34,288 nt of DNA from Actinomycetes bacterium (GTDB lineage Bacteria > Actinomycetota > Acidimicrobiia > Acidimicrobiales > RAAP-2), in contig JAKBAZ010000003.1 in the NCBI GenBank assembly GCA_021826255.1, positions 1-34,288 on the forward strand, written 5' to 3'. Shown here piece after piece: positions 1-7,285 of the stretch. Within the stretch, counting starts at the first letter, position 1, and every line of letters begins with the position of its first letter. The translations under genes and the position numbers were made by a program. The notes under the pieces were generated by a model, which did no database searches, was not told the DNA's origin, and saw nothing but the letters and a program-made list of their open reading frames with translations.

Positions 1-576
1 GGGGCCCGTCCCCCGGGCCATCTTCCCGCCAACGTGGTCACCACGTGGGGGATGACCGAGACCGGTTCGGGAGTCGTCTACGATCGCAAAACGTTGCCGA
101 GCGTTGAGCTCCTCATCGTCGACGGTGAACTCTGCGTCAGGTCGCCCACGCTGGCTCGTGGCTACCGTCACGCCCCCTTGCCCACTCACCTCGACCACGA
201 GGGCCAGGCCTGGTTCCGAACAGGGGACGGTGCAACTTTCGACAACGGAGAGCTTCGCGTTCTTGGTCGACTGGACTACGTGGTGAATACCGGGGGCGAA
301 AAAGTCTGGCCCGAAGCCTTGGAGGAGGCCTTCCTCAGGGTTCCTGGACTTAGAGACTGCGCGGTCGTCGGTGTTCCCGACGCTGAGTGGGGAGAACGCG
401 TCGAGGCGCTCGTCGTCGCCGAGGGCAACCTCGATGATCGTCTACGGGCCATCGCCGAAGACACCATCGGTCCGTGGGCCAAACCCAAGAGTCTGACGTA
501 TGTCCCGGAGATTCCCCGAACGGCGAACGGAAAGATCGACCGACCCCGCGCCCGCCAACTCCTGGCGGAGGGCTAG
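1..576 (+). CDS. Class I adenylate-forming acid-CoA ligase, C-terminal part (5' truncated by window edge)
   Basis: The frame is open from the first base, so the gene starts outside the window; 191 residues remain. Visible family motifs, in order, are the TTWGMTETG block (adenine/carboxylate binding), the FRTGDG block with the conserved Asp, the hinge GRLDYVVNTGGEKVWPEALE, and the C-terminal PRTANGKIDR block with the catalytic lysine. These belong to the ANL superfamily, which activates a carboxylic acid with ATP and transfers it to CoA. The lid domain is compact, as in short MenE-type O-succinylbenzoate-CoA ligases, but the substrate-binding half is missing and other acyl-CoA synthetases remain possible. 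It converges on the xylose-type ABC operon with only 6 bp between stop codons. Confidence 0.85.
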   Translation, partial: GARPPGHLPANVVTTWGMTETGSGVVYDRKTLPSVELLIVDGELCVRSPTLARGYRHAPLPTHLDHEGQAWFRTGDGATFDNGELRVLGRLDYVVNTGGEKVWPEALEEAFLRVPGLRDCAVVGVPDAEWGERVEALVVAEGNLDDRLRAIAEDTIGPWAKPKSLTYVPEIPRTANGKIDRPRARQLLAEG

Positions 577-582
577 AGAAAC

Positions 583-1812
583 CTACTTCGCCAACTGTTG
601 TGAGCGCCGACCCACCACGTCCACCAACACGGCGGCGATGAGGACGACACCGGTCACGATGTACTGAGCGGGACCAGACAACTGAATCAGGGTCAGTCCG
701 TTCTTGATGACCGCGAGAATCACGCCACCGAGCACCGCTCCCACCATGCGACCGCGACCACCGAAGAGGCTCACCCCACCGATGACTGCTCCGGCAACGG
801 CGTAGAGAACGATGGTCGAGTCCGTCGACGATGACGCGATTCCGCCCAACTGAGAGATCAGCATGAGACCGGCAATCGCGGCGGTAAATCCCCCGAGCAT
901 GAAGGCGTAGATCCGGTACCGGTCGACCGGAATACCGGCTCGACGCGCCGCTTCGGCGTTGCCACCAATCGCGTACATGTACCGCCCGAACTTTGTTCGT
1001 CCGAGGATGAAAGAGTAGAGGCCGACCAGGGCGAAAACGATCGGCACGGCGAAGGGAACACCCGTCACGGCGATGAAGGACCCGCGGTTCACCGAGAAGA
1101 TGTAGCCGAGGAAGAGTCCGACCGCGGCGATCACTACCACCCGCAAGACGAGCTTCCACAGTGCGGGTGCGGTGAGTCCCGCGGCCTTGCGCTTGGCGCG
1201 GCGTACGAAAGCGAGAGCACTCAACCCCACCACCACCGCAATCACGAAGATCCACGACCACGTGGGTGTCAGATCGCCCGCGATGAGGTTGCGCAAGACG
1301 GCGTTTTGAACCGGCACTCCACCACCCTGGAAGACCTTGTCCAACTCGTAGATGACGAGGCCCTGGACGATGAGTTGCATTCCCAACGTCACGATGAATG
1401 AGGCCACCTTGAACTTCACCGTGAGAAAGCCCGACACCGCGGCCACAATGACTGCAGCCACGATACCGAGAAGGAACGCCACGGGCCAGGGCCACCCGTA
1501 CTGCACGTTGGTGTAGATACCGGCGAGCATCCCCGCGCCCGTCGAGGCCCATCCGAGAGACAGGTCAATCTCACCGAGGAGCAAGAGCCACGTTTCGGCC
1601 ATAGCCAAGAGAACGTAGACCGCCGCTTGAGTGAAGAGGTTGGCGATGTTGGCGGCTTGAAGAAAGACCGAACTACGAATCTCGAAGTAGACGACGAGAA
1701 GAACCAGTGCAACGAGCACCGGAATAAGACCGGAGTCTTGGCGAAGGAGTTTGCGTAACGCGTCCAACCACGACGTTGTGGAGGGGGTGTCGGAAATGGT
1801 GTCAGTGGTCAT
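583..1812 (-). CDS. xylH: Sugar ABC transporter permease, XylH-like
   Basis: A 409-residue polytopic membrane protein of the BPD_transp_2 family, which forms the channel of ribose/xylose-type importers. Visible signs are roughly ten or more hydrophobic segments, the ETWLLLLGEIDLSLGW segment near residues 75-95, the EAARRAGIPVDRYR cytoplasmic-loop motif, and GAVIGGVSLFGGRGR near the end. The length fits XylH (about 390-410) better than RbsC (about 320), and a charged stretch around residues 205-220 accounts for the extra length. It is the last gene of a three-gene operon, 17 bp after the ATPase gene. The ATG is preceded by an AAGGGC ribosome site. Xylose specificity is inferred from the XylF-like partner. 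Confidence 0.85.
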   Translation of the reverse strand: MTTDTISDTPSTTSWLDALRKLLRQDSGLIPVLVALVLLVVYFEIRSSVFLQAANIANLFTQAAVYVLLAMAETWLLLLGEIDLSLGWASTGAGMLAGIYTNVQYGWPWPVAFLLGIVAAVIVAAVSGFLTVKFKVASFIVTLGMQLIVQGLVIYELDKVFQGGGVPVQNAVLRNLIAGDLTPTWSWIFVIAVVVGLSALAFVRRAKRKAAGLTAPALWKLVLRVVVIAAVGLFLGYIFSVNRGSFIAVTGVPFAVPIVFALVGLYSFILGRTKFGRYMYAIGGNAEAARRAGIPVDRYRIYAFMLGGFTAAIAGLMLISQLGGIASSSTDSTIVLYAVAGAVIGGVSLFGGRGRMVGAVLGGVILAVIKNGLTLIQLSGPAQYIVTGVVLIAAVLVDVVGRRSQQLAK

Positions 1813-1829
1813 CGTGAGCCCTTAGAGAG

Positions 1830-2672
1830 TTACGCGAAGGAGTGGAGGGGGTGGGGTTCGACTCGCTCTGAGGCGCCCGTGGTGATCAGTTCCACGGTGC
1901 TTGAGGGGTCGTACTTCGAAATTGGACCGTTGGAAACCAGGTTTCCGAGGTACATCACGGCGATGCGATCGGCAACCGCAAACACGTCGTTCAAGTTGTG
2001 AGAAATCACCAGAACAGAGATGCCCCGACTGGACAACGTCTTAATCAGGTTCAAGACGTTGGCCGTCTGAGTTACTCCGAGCGCCGCGGTCGGCTCGTCC
2101 ATGATGACCAGTCTGGCGTCGCGCATCACCGCGCGGGCGACAGCAATGGCCTGACGTTGACCCCCCGAGAGGGATCCCACCAACTGACGAACCGACTTCA
2201 CGGTCGACACTTGGAGGTCCTTCAGGGTTTGAACCGTCTTCAACTCCATCGAAATTTCGTCGAGCGCCCCAGCGGACGTGTCCTCGAATCCGAGAAACAT
2301 GTTGCCGACGATGTCGATGTTGTCGCACAGCGCTAAGTCCTGGTACACGGTGGCAATCCCGAGTGCGGCGGCATCGCGAGGGGTGTGGGGGTGGACTTCT
2401 TGTCCGTTCCACATCATCGTGCCTGACGACGGCGCGTAGATACCGGCGATGGCCTTAATCAGGGTCGACTTTCCGGCACCGTTGTCACCCACCAGGGCAG
2501 TGACTTGCCCGGCGGGGATGTCGAGATCAACGCGCTGGAGGGCCTGCACGGGCCCAAAGTTCTTACTAATGCCTCGAAGCGCGAGCAGAGGAACCGAGGG
2601 TTGCCCTCCGCCAGAGTTATCCATCGGGGGCCGCGCCGTAGTGTCCGGCGTGCTCGAGTTGGTCTCTGACAT
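1830..2672 (-). CDS. xylG: Sugar ABC transporter ATP-binding protein, single-domain XylG-like
   Basis: A 280-residue ABC ATPase that powers the neighbouring permease. It shows a Walker A motif (GDNGAGKST), a signature motif (LSGGQRQAIAVARA), a Walker B motif (LVIMDEPTAALG) and a switch histidine (VISHNL). Classical enterobacterial XylG/MglA/RbsA proteins carry two fused ABC modules of about 500 residues; this one has a single module, as in actinobacterial XylG and rhizobial FrcA, so it presumably works as a homodimer. The first 30 residues are a Ser/Pro-rich extension. A strong GAGGAG ribosome site precedes the ATG. It lies between the binding-protein and permease genes. Confidence 0.88.
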   Translation of the reverse strand: MSETNSSTPDTTARPPMDNSGGGQPSVPLLALRGISKNFGPVQALQRVDLDIPAGQVTALVGDNGAGKSTLIKAIAGIYAPSSGTMMWNGQEVHPHTPRDAAALGIATVYQDLALCDNIDIVGNMFLGFEDTSAGALDEISMELKTVQTLKDLQVSTVKSVRQLVGSLSGGQRQAIAVARAVMRDARLVIMDEPTAALGVTQTANVLNLIKTLSSRGISVLVISHNLNDVFAVADRIAVMYLGNLVSNGPISKYDPSSTVELITTGASERVEPHPLHSFA

Positions 2673-2737
2673 GGGGGGTCTCCTCGGTTCCTCTTACTCG
2701 CTACTTCAGTACTGCGTTAAGGCGTGAAACTACTCGA

Positions 2738-3967
2738 CTACTTGATGCCGTAGGTCTTGCAGTCCTGGGCGTAGGTCGGAGCCTTGAAGCCCTTCACCGC
2801 CGGGCGGAAGCTCGTGCAGAGCGCCACCGGGCTGATGACGCCGTTCGCCACCACCGTCTTCTCGACGTTCGCCGCAGTCACCCAGGTCGGGGTCAGCAAG
2901 ACGGACGCGACCGAGCGGTGCGCAACCTTGTCAGCCGTGTGGCCGTTGACGAGACCCGCGGGAGGAGCCATGCCGGCGCGGAGGTAGAGCGCCAGAGCCG
3001 CAGCGGCCTGAGCTTCCTGCCAGATCGGCTTGTAGACGGTGCCGCACTGGTAGCCAGAGATGATGTTCTGGAAACCGGTGAGGGTCGCGTCTTGACCCGT
3101 GAACGGAATGGACTTCGGCTTCAGGCCCTGGCCCTGGAGGAACGAGATGATCGGCGCAGCGTTCTCGTCGTTCGGAGTAACGACCGCGTTGATCTTGCTG
3201 TTCTTCGAGAAGGCACCCTGGAAGTCAGTCAGCGCCTGCGACGGGGTCCACGTACCGGTTCCGGTCTCGTTGATCGTCTTGGCGTTGCCCATACCACCCA
3301 CGGCAGCCATGTAGCCAGCCTTGTTCAGCACGCCGTCGTAGCCCTGAGCGAACAGCACCGCGTTGTTGTCGGTGGTGGTCGAACCGTTCATGACGTAGAG
3401 CAGCGGGTTCTTGACGTGCCAGGCGCTGATGCAGGACAGCACGCCCTGACCGATCAACTGACCGACAGTCACGTTGTTGAAGCTGACGTAGTACTTCGCC
3501 GAACCACCGACGGTGAGACGGTCGTAGTCGATGACCTGAACACCGGCCTTCTTGGCGAGCGTCTCAATGGTCTTACCCGTGGTCGAGTCCAGCGGGTCCA
3601 TGATGAGGACCTTGTCCTTCGCCGCGATGTCGGCCTGAGCAATGGCGATCTCGTTCGAGGCCACGCCCTGGGCGTTCTGGACGTTGATCTGCGAGGTCGA
3701 CAGACCGGCGTCGGTCAGCGCCTGCGTGATGTTCGGAGCGTCGAACTCGACGTAGCGGTTGGACGACACTTCGTCGGGGAGGATCACTCCGATTCCCGAC
3801 TTCGACATCCCCGCAATCTTCTGAAGGCCAAACATCGCCGAATACGTCGGCGTGAAGGACTTCGCCGTCACTCCACCACTAGCCCCACTCACTCCCGGGA
3901 TCAAGGCGGCAGCACCGCTGCCCACCAAGGTCGCCGAGGCGAGGAGCTTCACAATCTTGGAATTCAT
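2738..3967 (-). CDS. xylF: D-xylose-type ABC transporter substrate-binding protein
   Basis: A 409-residue exported sugar-binding protein of the periplasmic-binding-protein 4 family. Its N-terminus is a Sec signal (MNSKIVKLL, then an Ala/Gly/Leu stretch to about residue 30) with no cysteine for lipidation. XylF-like landmarks are the VIDYDRL segment, the TPNDENAAPIIS segment and FTGQDA, which line the sugar pocket in XylF homologues. Four cysteines occur, all in the mature part, and could form disulfides. It is the first gene of the xylFGH-like operon, behind a 281-bp upstream region with a LacI-type palindrome. The GGGGAG element lies almost against the ATG, an unusually short spacing. Xylose as ligand is a family-level inference. 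Confidence 0.87.
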   Translation of the reverse strand: MNSKIVKLLASATLVGSGAAALIPGVSGASGGVTAKSFTPTYSAMFGLQKIAGMSKSGIGVILPDEVSSNRYVEFDAPNITQALTDAGLSTSQINVQNAQGVASNEIAIAQADIAAKDKVLIMDPLDSTTGKTIETLAKKAGVQVIDYDRLTVGGSAKYYVSFNNVTVGQLIGQGVLSCISAWHVKNPLLYVMNGSTTTDNNAVLFAQGYDGVLNKAGYMAAVGGMGNAKTINETGTGTWTPSQALTDFQGAFSKNSKINAVVTPNDENAAPIISFLQGQGLKPKSIPFTGQDATLTGFQNIISGYQCGTVYKPIWQEAQAAAALALYLRAGMAPPAGLVNGHTADKVAHRSVASVLLTPTWVTAANVEKTVVANGVISPVALCTSFRPAVKGFKAPTYAQDCKTYGIK

Positions 3968-4024
3968 CTCCCCAACTCATTTCTGACGCCCGAAGACGTC
4001 GTTTGTAATTGCATCGGTTTACCG

Positions 4025-4040
4025 CCTCACTCGCGTGAGG
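4025..4040. promoter_or_regulatory. 16-bp inverted repeat in the presumed xylF leader
   Basis: CCTCAC and GTGAGG arms surround a TCGC centre, giving a palindrome with a single mismatched pair. It lies about 58 bp upstream of the xylF start. It could be an operator or an mRNA leader hairpin; nothing visible decides between these. Confidence 0.4.
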
Positions 4041-4135
4041 GGGCAGGTGTGAAAGTAGCAGAACTTTGAACACTGTGAACGCCACATGAACGAAAGATAG
4101 GAAGACGTCATCGAGCGTTGAAGACTCTCGCGAAA

Positions 4136-4149
4136 TGCAAGCGCTTGCA
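4136..4149. promoter_or_regulatory. LacI/GalR-family operator-like palindrome upstream of xylF
   Basis: TGCAAGCGCTTGCA is a perfect 14-bp palindrome with the central CG and TGnAAnCGnTTnCA pattern bound by many LacI-family regulators. It lies about 170 bp upstream of the xylF start. Its core differs from the palindromes near the lacI gene, so it may answer to another family member. Confidence 0.6.
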
Positions 4150-4164
4150 GTGCTTTCGGCGACC

Positions 4165-4196
4165 GACAATCGCGAGTTTCACGTGCCCCGATTGTC
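4165..4196 (-). terminator. Possible transcript-end hairpin after the second ABC operon
   Basis: GACAATCG and CGATTGTC form a perfect 8-bp stem around a 16-nt loop, about 50 nt past the stop of the ATPase gene. There is no T-run on the minus strand after it, so a classical intrinsic terminator is not established; an operator role is also possible. Confidence 0.35.
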
Positions 4197-4248
4197 ACGC
4201 AGAGTGGCTATCGGGTGAGGCGGAATCCCGGGTGAAGTTGTGGTGCCG

Positions 4249-5001
4249 TTACTGGTTCAAGCCGGTGATGGTGCCGAGCAAACTCTCGACGGTGAACTCC
4301 GACGTCGGGGCGTCGCGGACGATACGACCAAGACGCAACACGATGATTCGGTCCGTCACTTCGAGGACGTGGGGCAGTGTGTGCGAGATGAATAAGACGC
4401 ACAGTCCTCGATCGCGCGCCGCCTTCATCACCTTCAGCACCTCGATGGATTGACGCGCCCCGAGGTGGTTCGTGGGCTCGTCGAGGATGATGACGTGCTT
4501 GGCCCACATCGCGGCCCGACCAATGGCCACCGCTTGACGTTGACCACCGGACAGTTCGGACACCGTACGCTTGGCGGCCCCGATGGAGATACCCACTTTT
4601 TCGAGTTCCTCCATAGCCTGAGTCTCCATGGAACGCTGGTCTAAAAACCCCAAGCGACCGAGAACGTTGCGGCGTCGCAGTTCGCGTCCTAGGAAGATGT
4701 TGGATCCAATCGTGAGGTCGGGCGCGAGTCCGGAGTCTTGGTAGAGCGTCTCGATTCCCGCCTCGATGGCGTCGTGGGGGGACTTCCAGTGTCGAGGCGT
4801 CCCGTCGACGAGAATCTCCCCTTCGTCGGGAGTGTAAACACCCGAGATGGTCTTAATCATTGACGACTTACCGGCACCGTTGTCACCCACGAGTCCGATG
4901 ATCTGACCGGCGAAGGCCTGGAAACTCACGTCGGTCAGCGCCCTCACGGAACCGTAGGACTTCGACACGTGGCGAAGTTCGAGAATGGGGGTGTCGGTCA
5001 T
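4249..5001 (-). CDS. Sugar ABC transporter ATP-binding protein (second importer)
   Basis: A 250-residue single-module ABC ATPase with Walker A (GDNGAGKSS), signature (LSGGQRQAVAIGRA), Walker B (VIILDEPTNHLG) and switch histidine (FISHTL). The Walker A ends in Ser-Ser instead of the more usual Ser-Thr, which is conservative. It belongs to the carbohydrate importer group with FrcA and XylG and would energise the adjacent permease. Its ATG overlaps the permease stop by 4 bp (ATGA), so the two are translationally coupled. It is the last gene of the second operon. The substrate cannot be told from the ATPase. Confidence 0.88.
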   Translation of the reverse strand: MTDTPILELRHVSKSYGSVRALTDVSFQAFAGQIIGLVGDNGAGKSSMIKTISGVYTPDEGEILVDGTPRHWKSPHDAIEAGIETLYQDSGLAPDLTIGSNIFLGRELRRRNVLGRLGFLDQRSMETQAMEELEKVGISIGAAKRTVSELSGGQRQAVAIGRAAMWAKHVIILDEPTNHLGARQSIEVLKVMKAARDRGLCVLFISHTLPHVLEVTDRIIVLRLGRIVRDAPTSEFTVESLLGTITGLNQ

Positions 5002-6038
5002 GAGCGCCTCCTCAAGCGAAGTCGTCCACTCTGAATGATGCTCGCGACGGCCACGACGCTCGCCACGACCACGGGCACCCAGTTTGCGGAGACGTTGACG
5101 AAGATGGCGCCATCTTGGACGACGATCAAGATGGCCGCACCGAGAACGGTGCCGAGAAAGGTTCCCGAACCTCCGAAGAGGCTGGTGCCACCAATCACCA
5201 CGGCCGCGATGGCGATGAGAGTGGTGGTCTGGCCAGTGGTCGGAGCTCCAGAACCCAGGCGAATGTCGAAGAACATTCCGGTCAGACCGGCGAGGGCCCC
5301 GGAGAGCACGTAGAACGAACCGACGTACTTCTTCACTCCAATACCCGCGGCGCGTGCCGCGAAGTTGTTAGATCCGATCGCGAAGGTGTAGCGACCGTAG
5401 CGGGCCTTGCGTAGTACGAGGCCCAACACCACCGTGATACCAATCACGATGAGCGAGAGCCAGCTGAGAAAGGGTAGGCCGGGAATCGTCGCCGCCGACC
5501 AGGTCTGTGCCCCCGGGTTTAATCCGTAGGGTTGTCCCCCGGTCCAGACCAGGGCGAGACCCTGTCCGCCGTACCACATGGCGAGGGTCGCGACGAAGGG
5601 GACCACATTGAATCCGACGATAAGGGTGGCGTTGATGGCCCCGGCGACCATGCCCACCAGAAGCGCTACCCCCGTACCAAGGAGCAGGACGACCGCCTCG
5701 TTCGTGTGCGAGTTAATCAGCGGTTGCATGGCTCTCGCGGCGAGCACTCCCGCCACGGCCATAACGCTCCCCACCGAGAGGTCGATTCCCCCGGAGATGA
5801 TGACGAAGGTTTCGGCCACCGCGACGAGGACCAGGCCGGAGAAGTCCGCGAGAAGAAACGACATCTCCGAGGACGTGAAGAACCTCGAGTTGTGGTTGCC
5901 AAGGAACAGCATCAATGCGATGAGGATGAAGACCAGCACCGTCAATTGATTGGTGAGAAGTGCGCGCCACCGGGGTACCTCCGTCACCGGAGTGACGAGG
6001 TTCGGGGGTGATGCGGACAAATCTTCAGACGAGGACAC
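4998..6038 (-). CDS. Sugar ABC transporter permease, RbsC/FrcC-like
   Basis: A 346-residue polytopic membrane protein of the ribose/fructose-type permease family. Markers are the ETFVIISGGIDLSVGSVMAV segment (about residues 75-95), AIGSNNFAARAAGIGV in the cytoplasmic loop, and AAVVIGGTSLFGGSG near the C-terminus. Eight to ten hydrophobic segments are apparent. The start is a GTG with an AGGGG ribosome site about 6 nt upstream. It follows the binding-protein gene after 114 bp that contain a strong hairpin, and it overlaps the downstream ATPase gene by 4 bp. The substrate may be ribose, fructose or another monosaccharide; the sequence does not decide. Confidence 0.87.
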   Translation of the reverse strand: MSSSEDLSASPPNLVTPVTEVPRWRALLTNQLTVLVFILIALMLFLGNHNSRFFTSSEMSFLLADFSGLVLVAVAETFVIISGGIDLSVGSVMAVAGVLAARAMQPLINSHTNEAVVLLLGTGVALLVGMVAGAINATLIVGFNVVPFVATLAMWYGGQGLALVWTGGQPYGLNPGAQTWSAATIPGLPFLSWLSLIVIGITVVLGLVLRKARYGRYTFAIGSNNFAARAAGIGVKKYVGSFYVLSGALAGLTGMFFDIRLGSGAPTTGQTTTLIAIAAVVIGGTSLFGGSGTFLGTVLGAAILIVVQDGAIFVNVSANWVPVVVASVVAVASIIQSGRLRLRRRS

Positions 6039-6092
6039 GAAATACCCCTACCGTTTCATTCGGCTCACGAGCCCAGTGGGCGCAATGTGGAG

Positions 6093-6130
6093 ACGGCCCC
6101 CGAGCGTACCGAAGTACACCCGGGGGCCGT
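6093..6130 (-). terminator. Strong intercistronic stem-loop between binding-protein and permease genes
   Basis: ACGGCCCCCG (6093-6102) pairs perfectly with CGGGGGCCGT (6121-6130). The loop itself contains a GTAC-CGAA-GTAC mini-hairpin. It lies 22 nt past the binding-protein stop and is not followed by a T-run. Such hairpins commonly attenuate or protect transcripts so that the binding protein is made in excess over the membrane components; that role is an inference here. Confidence 0.65.
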
Positions 6131-6152
6131 CGGACTACTTAAGTGACAGGTC

Positions 6153-7178
6153 CTAGCTCGCCACGTAGACGTAGGTCGAGCACAGCTTGGCGCAGTTCTG
6201 CGGCGTCAGCAAGATGTTCGGCAACGTCTGGAGGTGAGGAATGCCCCTGGCGTTCTTGTGAACGAGACGGTCGTAGGCGTACTGAATGATCAGCTTGCCT
6301 TCGAGGGTCGGCTGCTGGGCCACGATGGCCGCCAGCTTCCCGGCCTGCATGTTGGCGATGTTGGTCGCGTACGAGTCGTAACCCACCACCTTGATGTTGG
6401 CCCCAGCCGAACCAGCCGCGGCGATCGCCGACGCGGCCCCTTCGGCGTCGGTACCGTCAATGGCGAAGATACCCGCGAGGCTGTGCGCCGCGATGTCCTG
6501 CGAGAAGCCCGACTGGGCCACCGAAGGCTGCGACTGCGACACGACCGGGTTCAGCGCCGTGATGTTGGGGTACTTCTTCTTCAGTTCCTGGTTGAAGCCG
6601 AGGAGTCGAGCGGCGTCCGTCGAGGTCGTCACCGAACTCACACCCACCGCAACGACGCACTTCTTCGCCTTCGTGCAGGCCGTCTTGTACTTCAGGGCCG
6701 CGGCCAACGCGTCGGCAGCCGCTTGGCCACCCTGCACGTTGTTACCCGTCACCCACGCGGTGATGTTGCTCTGAACACTCGAACCCGAGTCCACGTTGAA
6801 GACCGGAATCCCCTGCTTCACCGCTTGAGCCATCACGGAGTTCAGAGCCTTCGTGTCGGTCGGCGCCACCACGAGGGCGTTTGGCTTCTCCGCGAGGACC
6901 TGCTGAATGATGGGCAGCTGAGTCGCCGGCGAGTAGTCGACGGGGTCACCCGACCAGATCAGGTTGATTCCGAGGGCCTTGGCTTCCTTCGACGCACCCA
7001 CGTACATCGACTGGAAGAACGGGTCCGCTTCGGCACCCACGACAAATCCGACGGTGAACTTCTTGCCGGCCGCGCCCGCCGGGTTCGCCCCGGTTCCGAC
7101 GAAGGCCAGCGCCGACGCCGCGAGCGTCGACACCACTGCGGCGCCCGAGAACAGGCGCACTGTACGTGACTTCTTCAC
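6153..7178 (-). CDS. Sugar ABC transporter substrate-binding protein, RbsB-like
   Basis: A 341-residue exported binding protein of the ribose-binding type. The N-terminus (MKKSRTVRLF, then a hydrophobic stretch and an Ala-rich cleavage region near residue 37) is a Sec signal without a lipobox cysteine. The mature part begins KKFTVGFVVGAEADPFFQSM, a typical RbsB strand-one pattern, followed by the VAPTDTKALN and FNVDSGS segments and the GTDAEGAASAI hinge region. Four cysteines occur in two close pairs (near residue 170 and at the C-terminus). The GTG start has a GGGGAAG ribosome site. It is the first gene of the second operon, behind a near-consensus promoter and a palindromic operator. Confidence 0.87.
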   Translation of the reverse strand: MKKSRTVRLFSGAAVVSTLAASALAFVGTGANPAGAAGKKFTVGFVVGAEADPFFQSMYVGASKEAKALGINLIWSGDPVDYSPATQLPIIQQVLAEKPNALVVAPTDTKALNSVMAQAVKQGIPVFNVDSGSSVQSNITAWVTGNNVQGGQAAADALAAALKYKTACTKAKKCVVAVGVSSVTTSTDAARLLGFNQELKKKYPNITALNPVVSQSQPSVAQSGFSQDIAAHSLAGIFAIDGTDAEGAASAIAAAGSAGANIKVVGYDSYATNIANMQAGKLAAIVAQQPTLEGKLIIQYAYDRLVHKNARGIPHLQTLPNILLTPQNCAKLCSTYVYVAS

Positions 7179-7230
7179 AGTTACTTCCCCCTATGTCCGA
7201 ACACCGAGACCTTCTCAGTGCCCCCTTCTG

Positions 7231-7242
7231 GACAACGTTGTC
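7231..7242. promoter_or_regulatory. LacI-type operator at the promoter of the RbsB-like operon
   Basis: GACAACGTTGTC is a perfect 12-bp palindrome with a central CG. It begins 4 bp past the -10 hexamer, so it covers the expected transcription start. The same half-sites recur in the lacI/kinase intergenic region, which points to the neighbouring LacI-family protein as its ligand. Confidence 0.75.
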
Positions 7243-7246
7243 TCAG

Positions 7247-7275
7247 ACTTTACCGAGCCACTTCCCCGCTGTCAA
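7247..7275 (-). promoter_or_regulatory. Promoter of the RbsB-like ABC operon
   Basis: On the minus strand TTGACA (7270-7275), a 17-bp spacer and TAAAGT (7247-7252) form a near-consensus housekeeping promoter. The predicted start lies inside the 7231-7242 palindrome, giving a leader of about 60 nt before the GTG of the binding-protein gene. Confidence 0.75.
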
Positions 7276-7285
7276 ACATCTTCGG

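Larger units (their letters stand above)
3968..4248. promoter_or_regulatory. Upstream regulatory region of the xylF-like operon
   Basis: This 281-bp gap, the longest in the window, separates the second ABC operon's last gene from xylF and carries no convincing gene. It holds a 14-bp LacI-type palindrome (4136-4149), an 8-bp inverted repeat nearer the upstream gene (4165-4196), and a near-perfect 16-bp palindrome (4025-4040) that would lie in the xylF leader. Two weak minus-strand promoter candidates are visible: TTCAAC with 17 bp then TATCTT (about 4095-4123), and TTCACA with 16 bp then TACTTT (about 4053-4080). Neither is close enough to consensus to choose by eye. Confidence 0.6.

Noticed and set aside
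1-576. Firm naming of the ligase fragment as menE
   Set aside because: Only the C-terminal motifs common to all ANL ligases are present. The substrate-binding half and neighbouring menaquinone genes are not visible.
350-1552. 400-codon minus-strand frame overlapping the ligase fragment and xylH
   Set aside because: It is an Arg/Gly/Ser-rich translation typical of a shifted frame, covering a well-supported permease in another frame.
4165-4196. Intrinsic terminator with certainty after the second ABC operon
   Set aside because: The stem is only 8 bp with a 16-nt loop and has no T-run, so it is kept as a low-confidence feature only.
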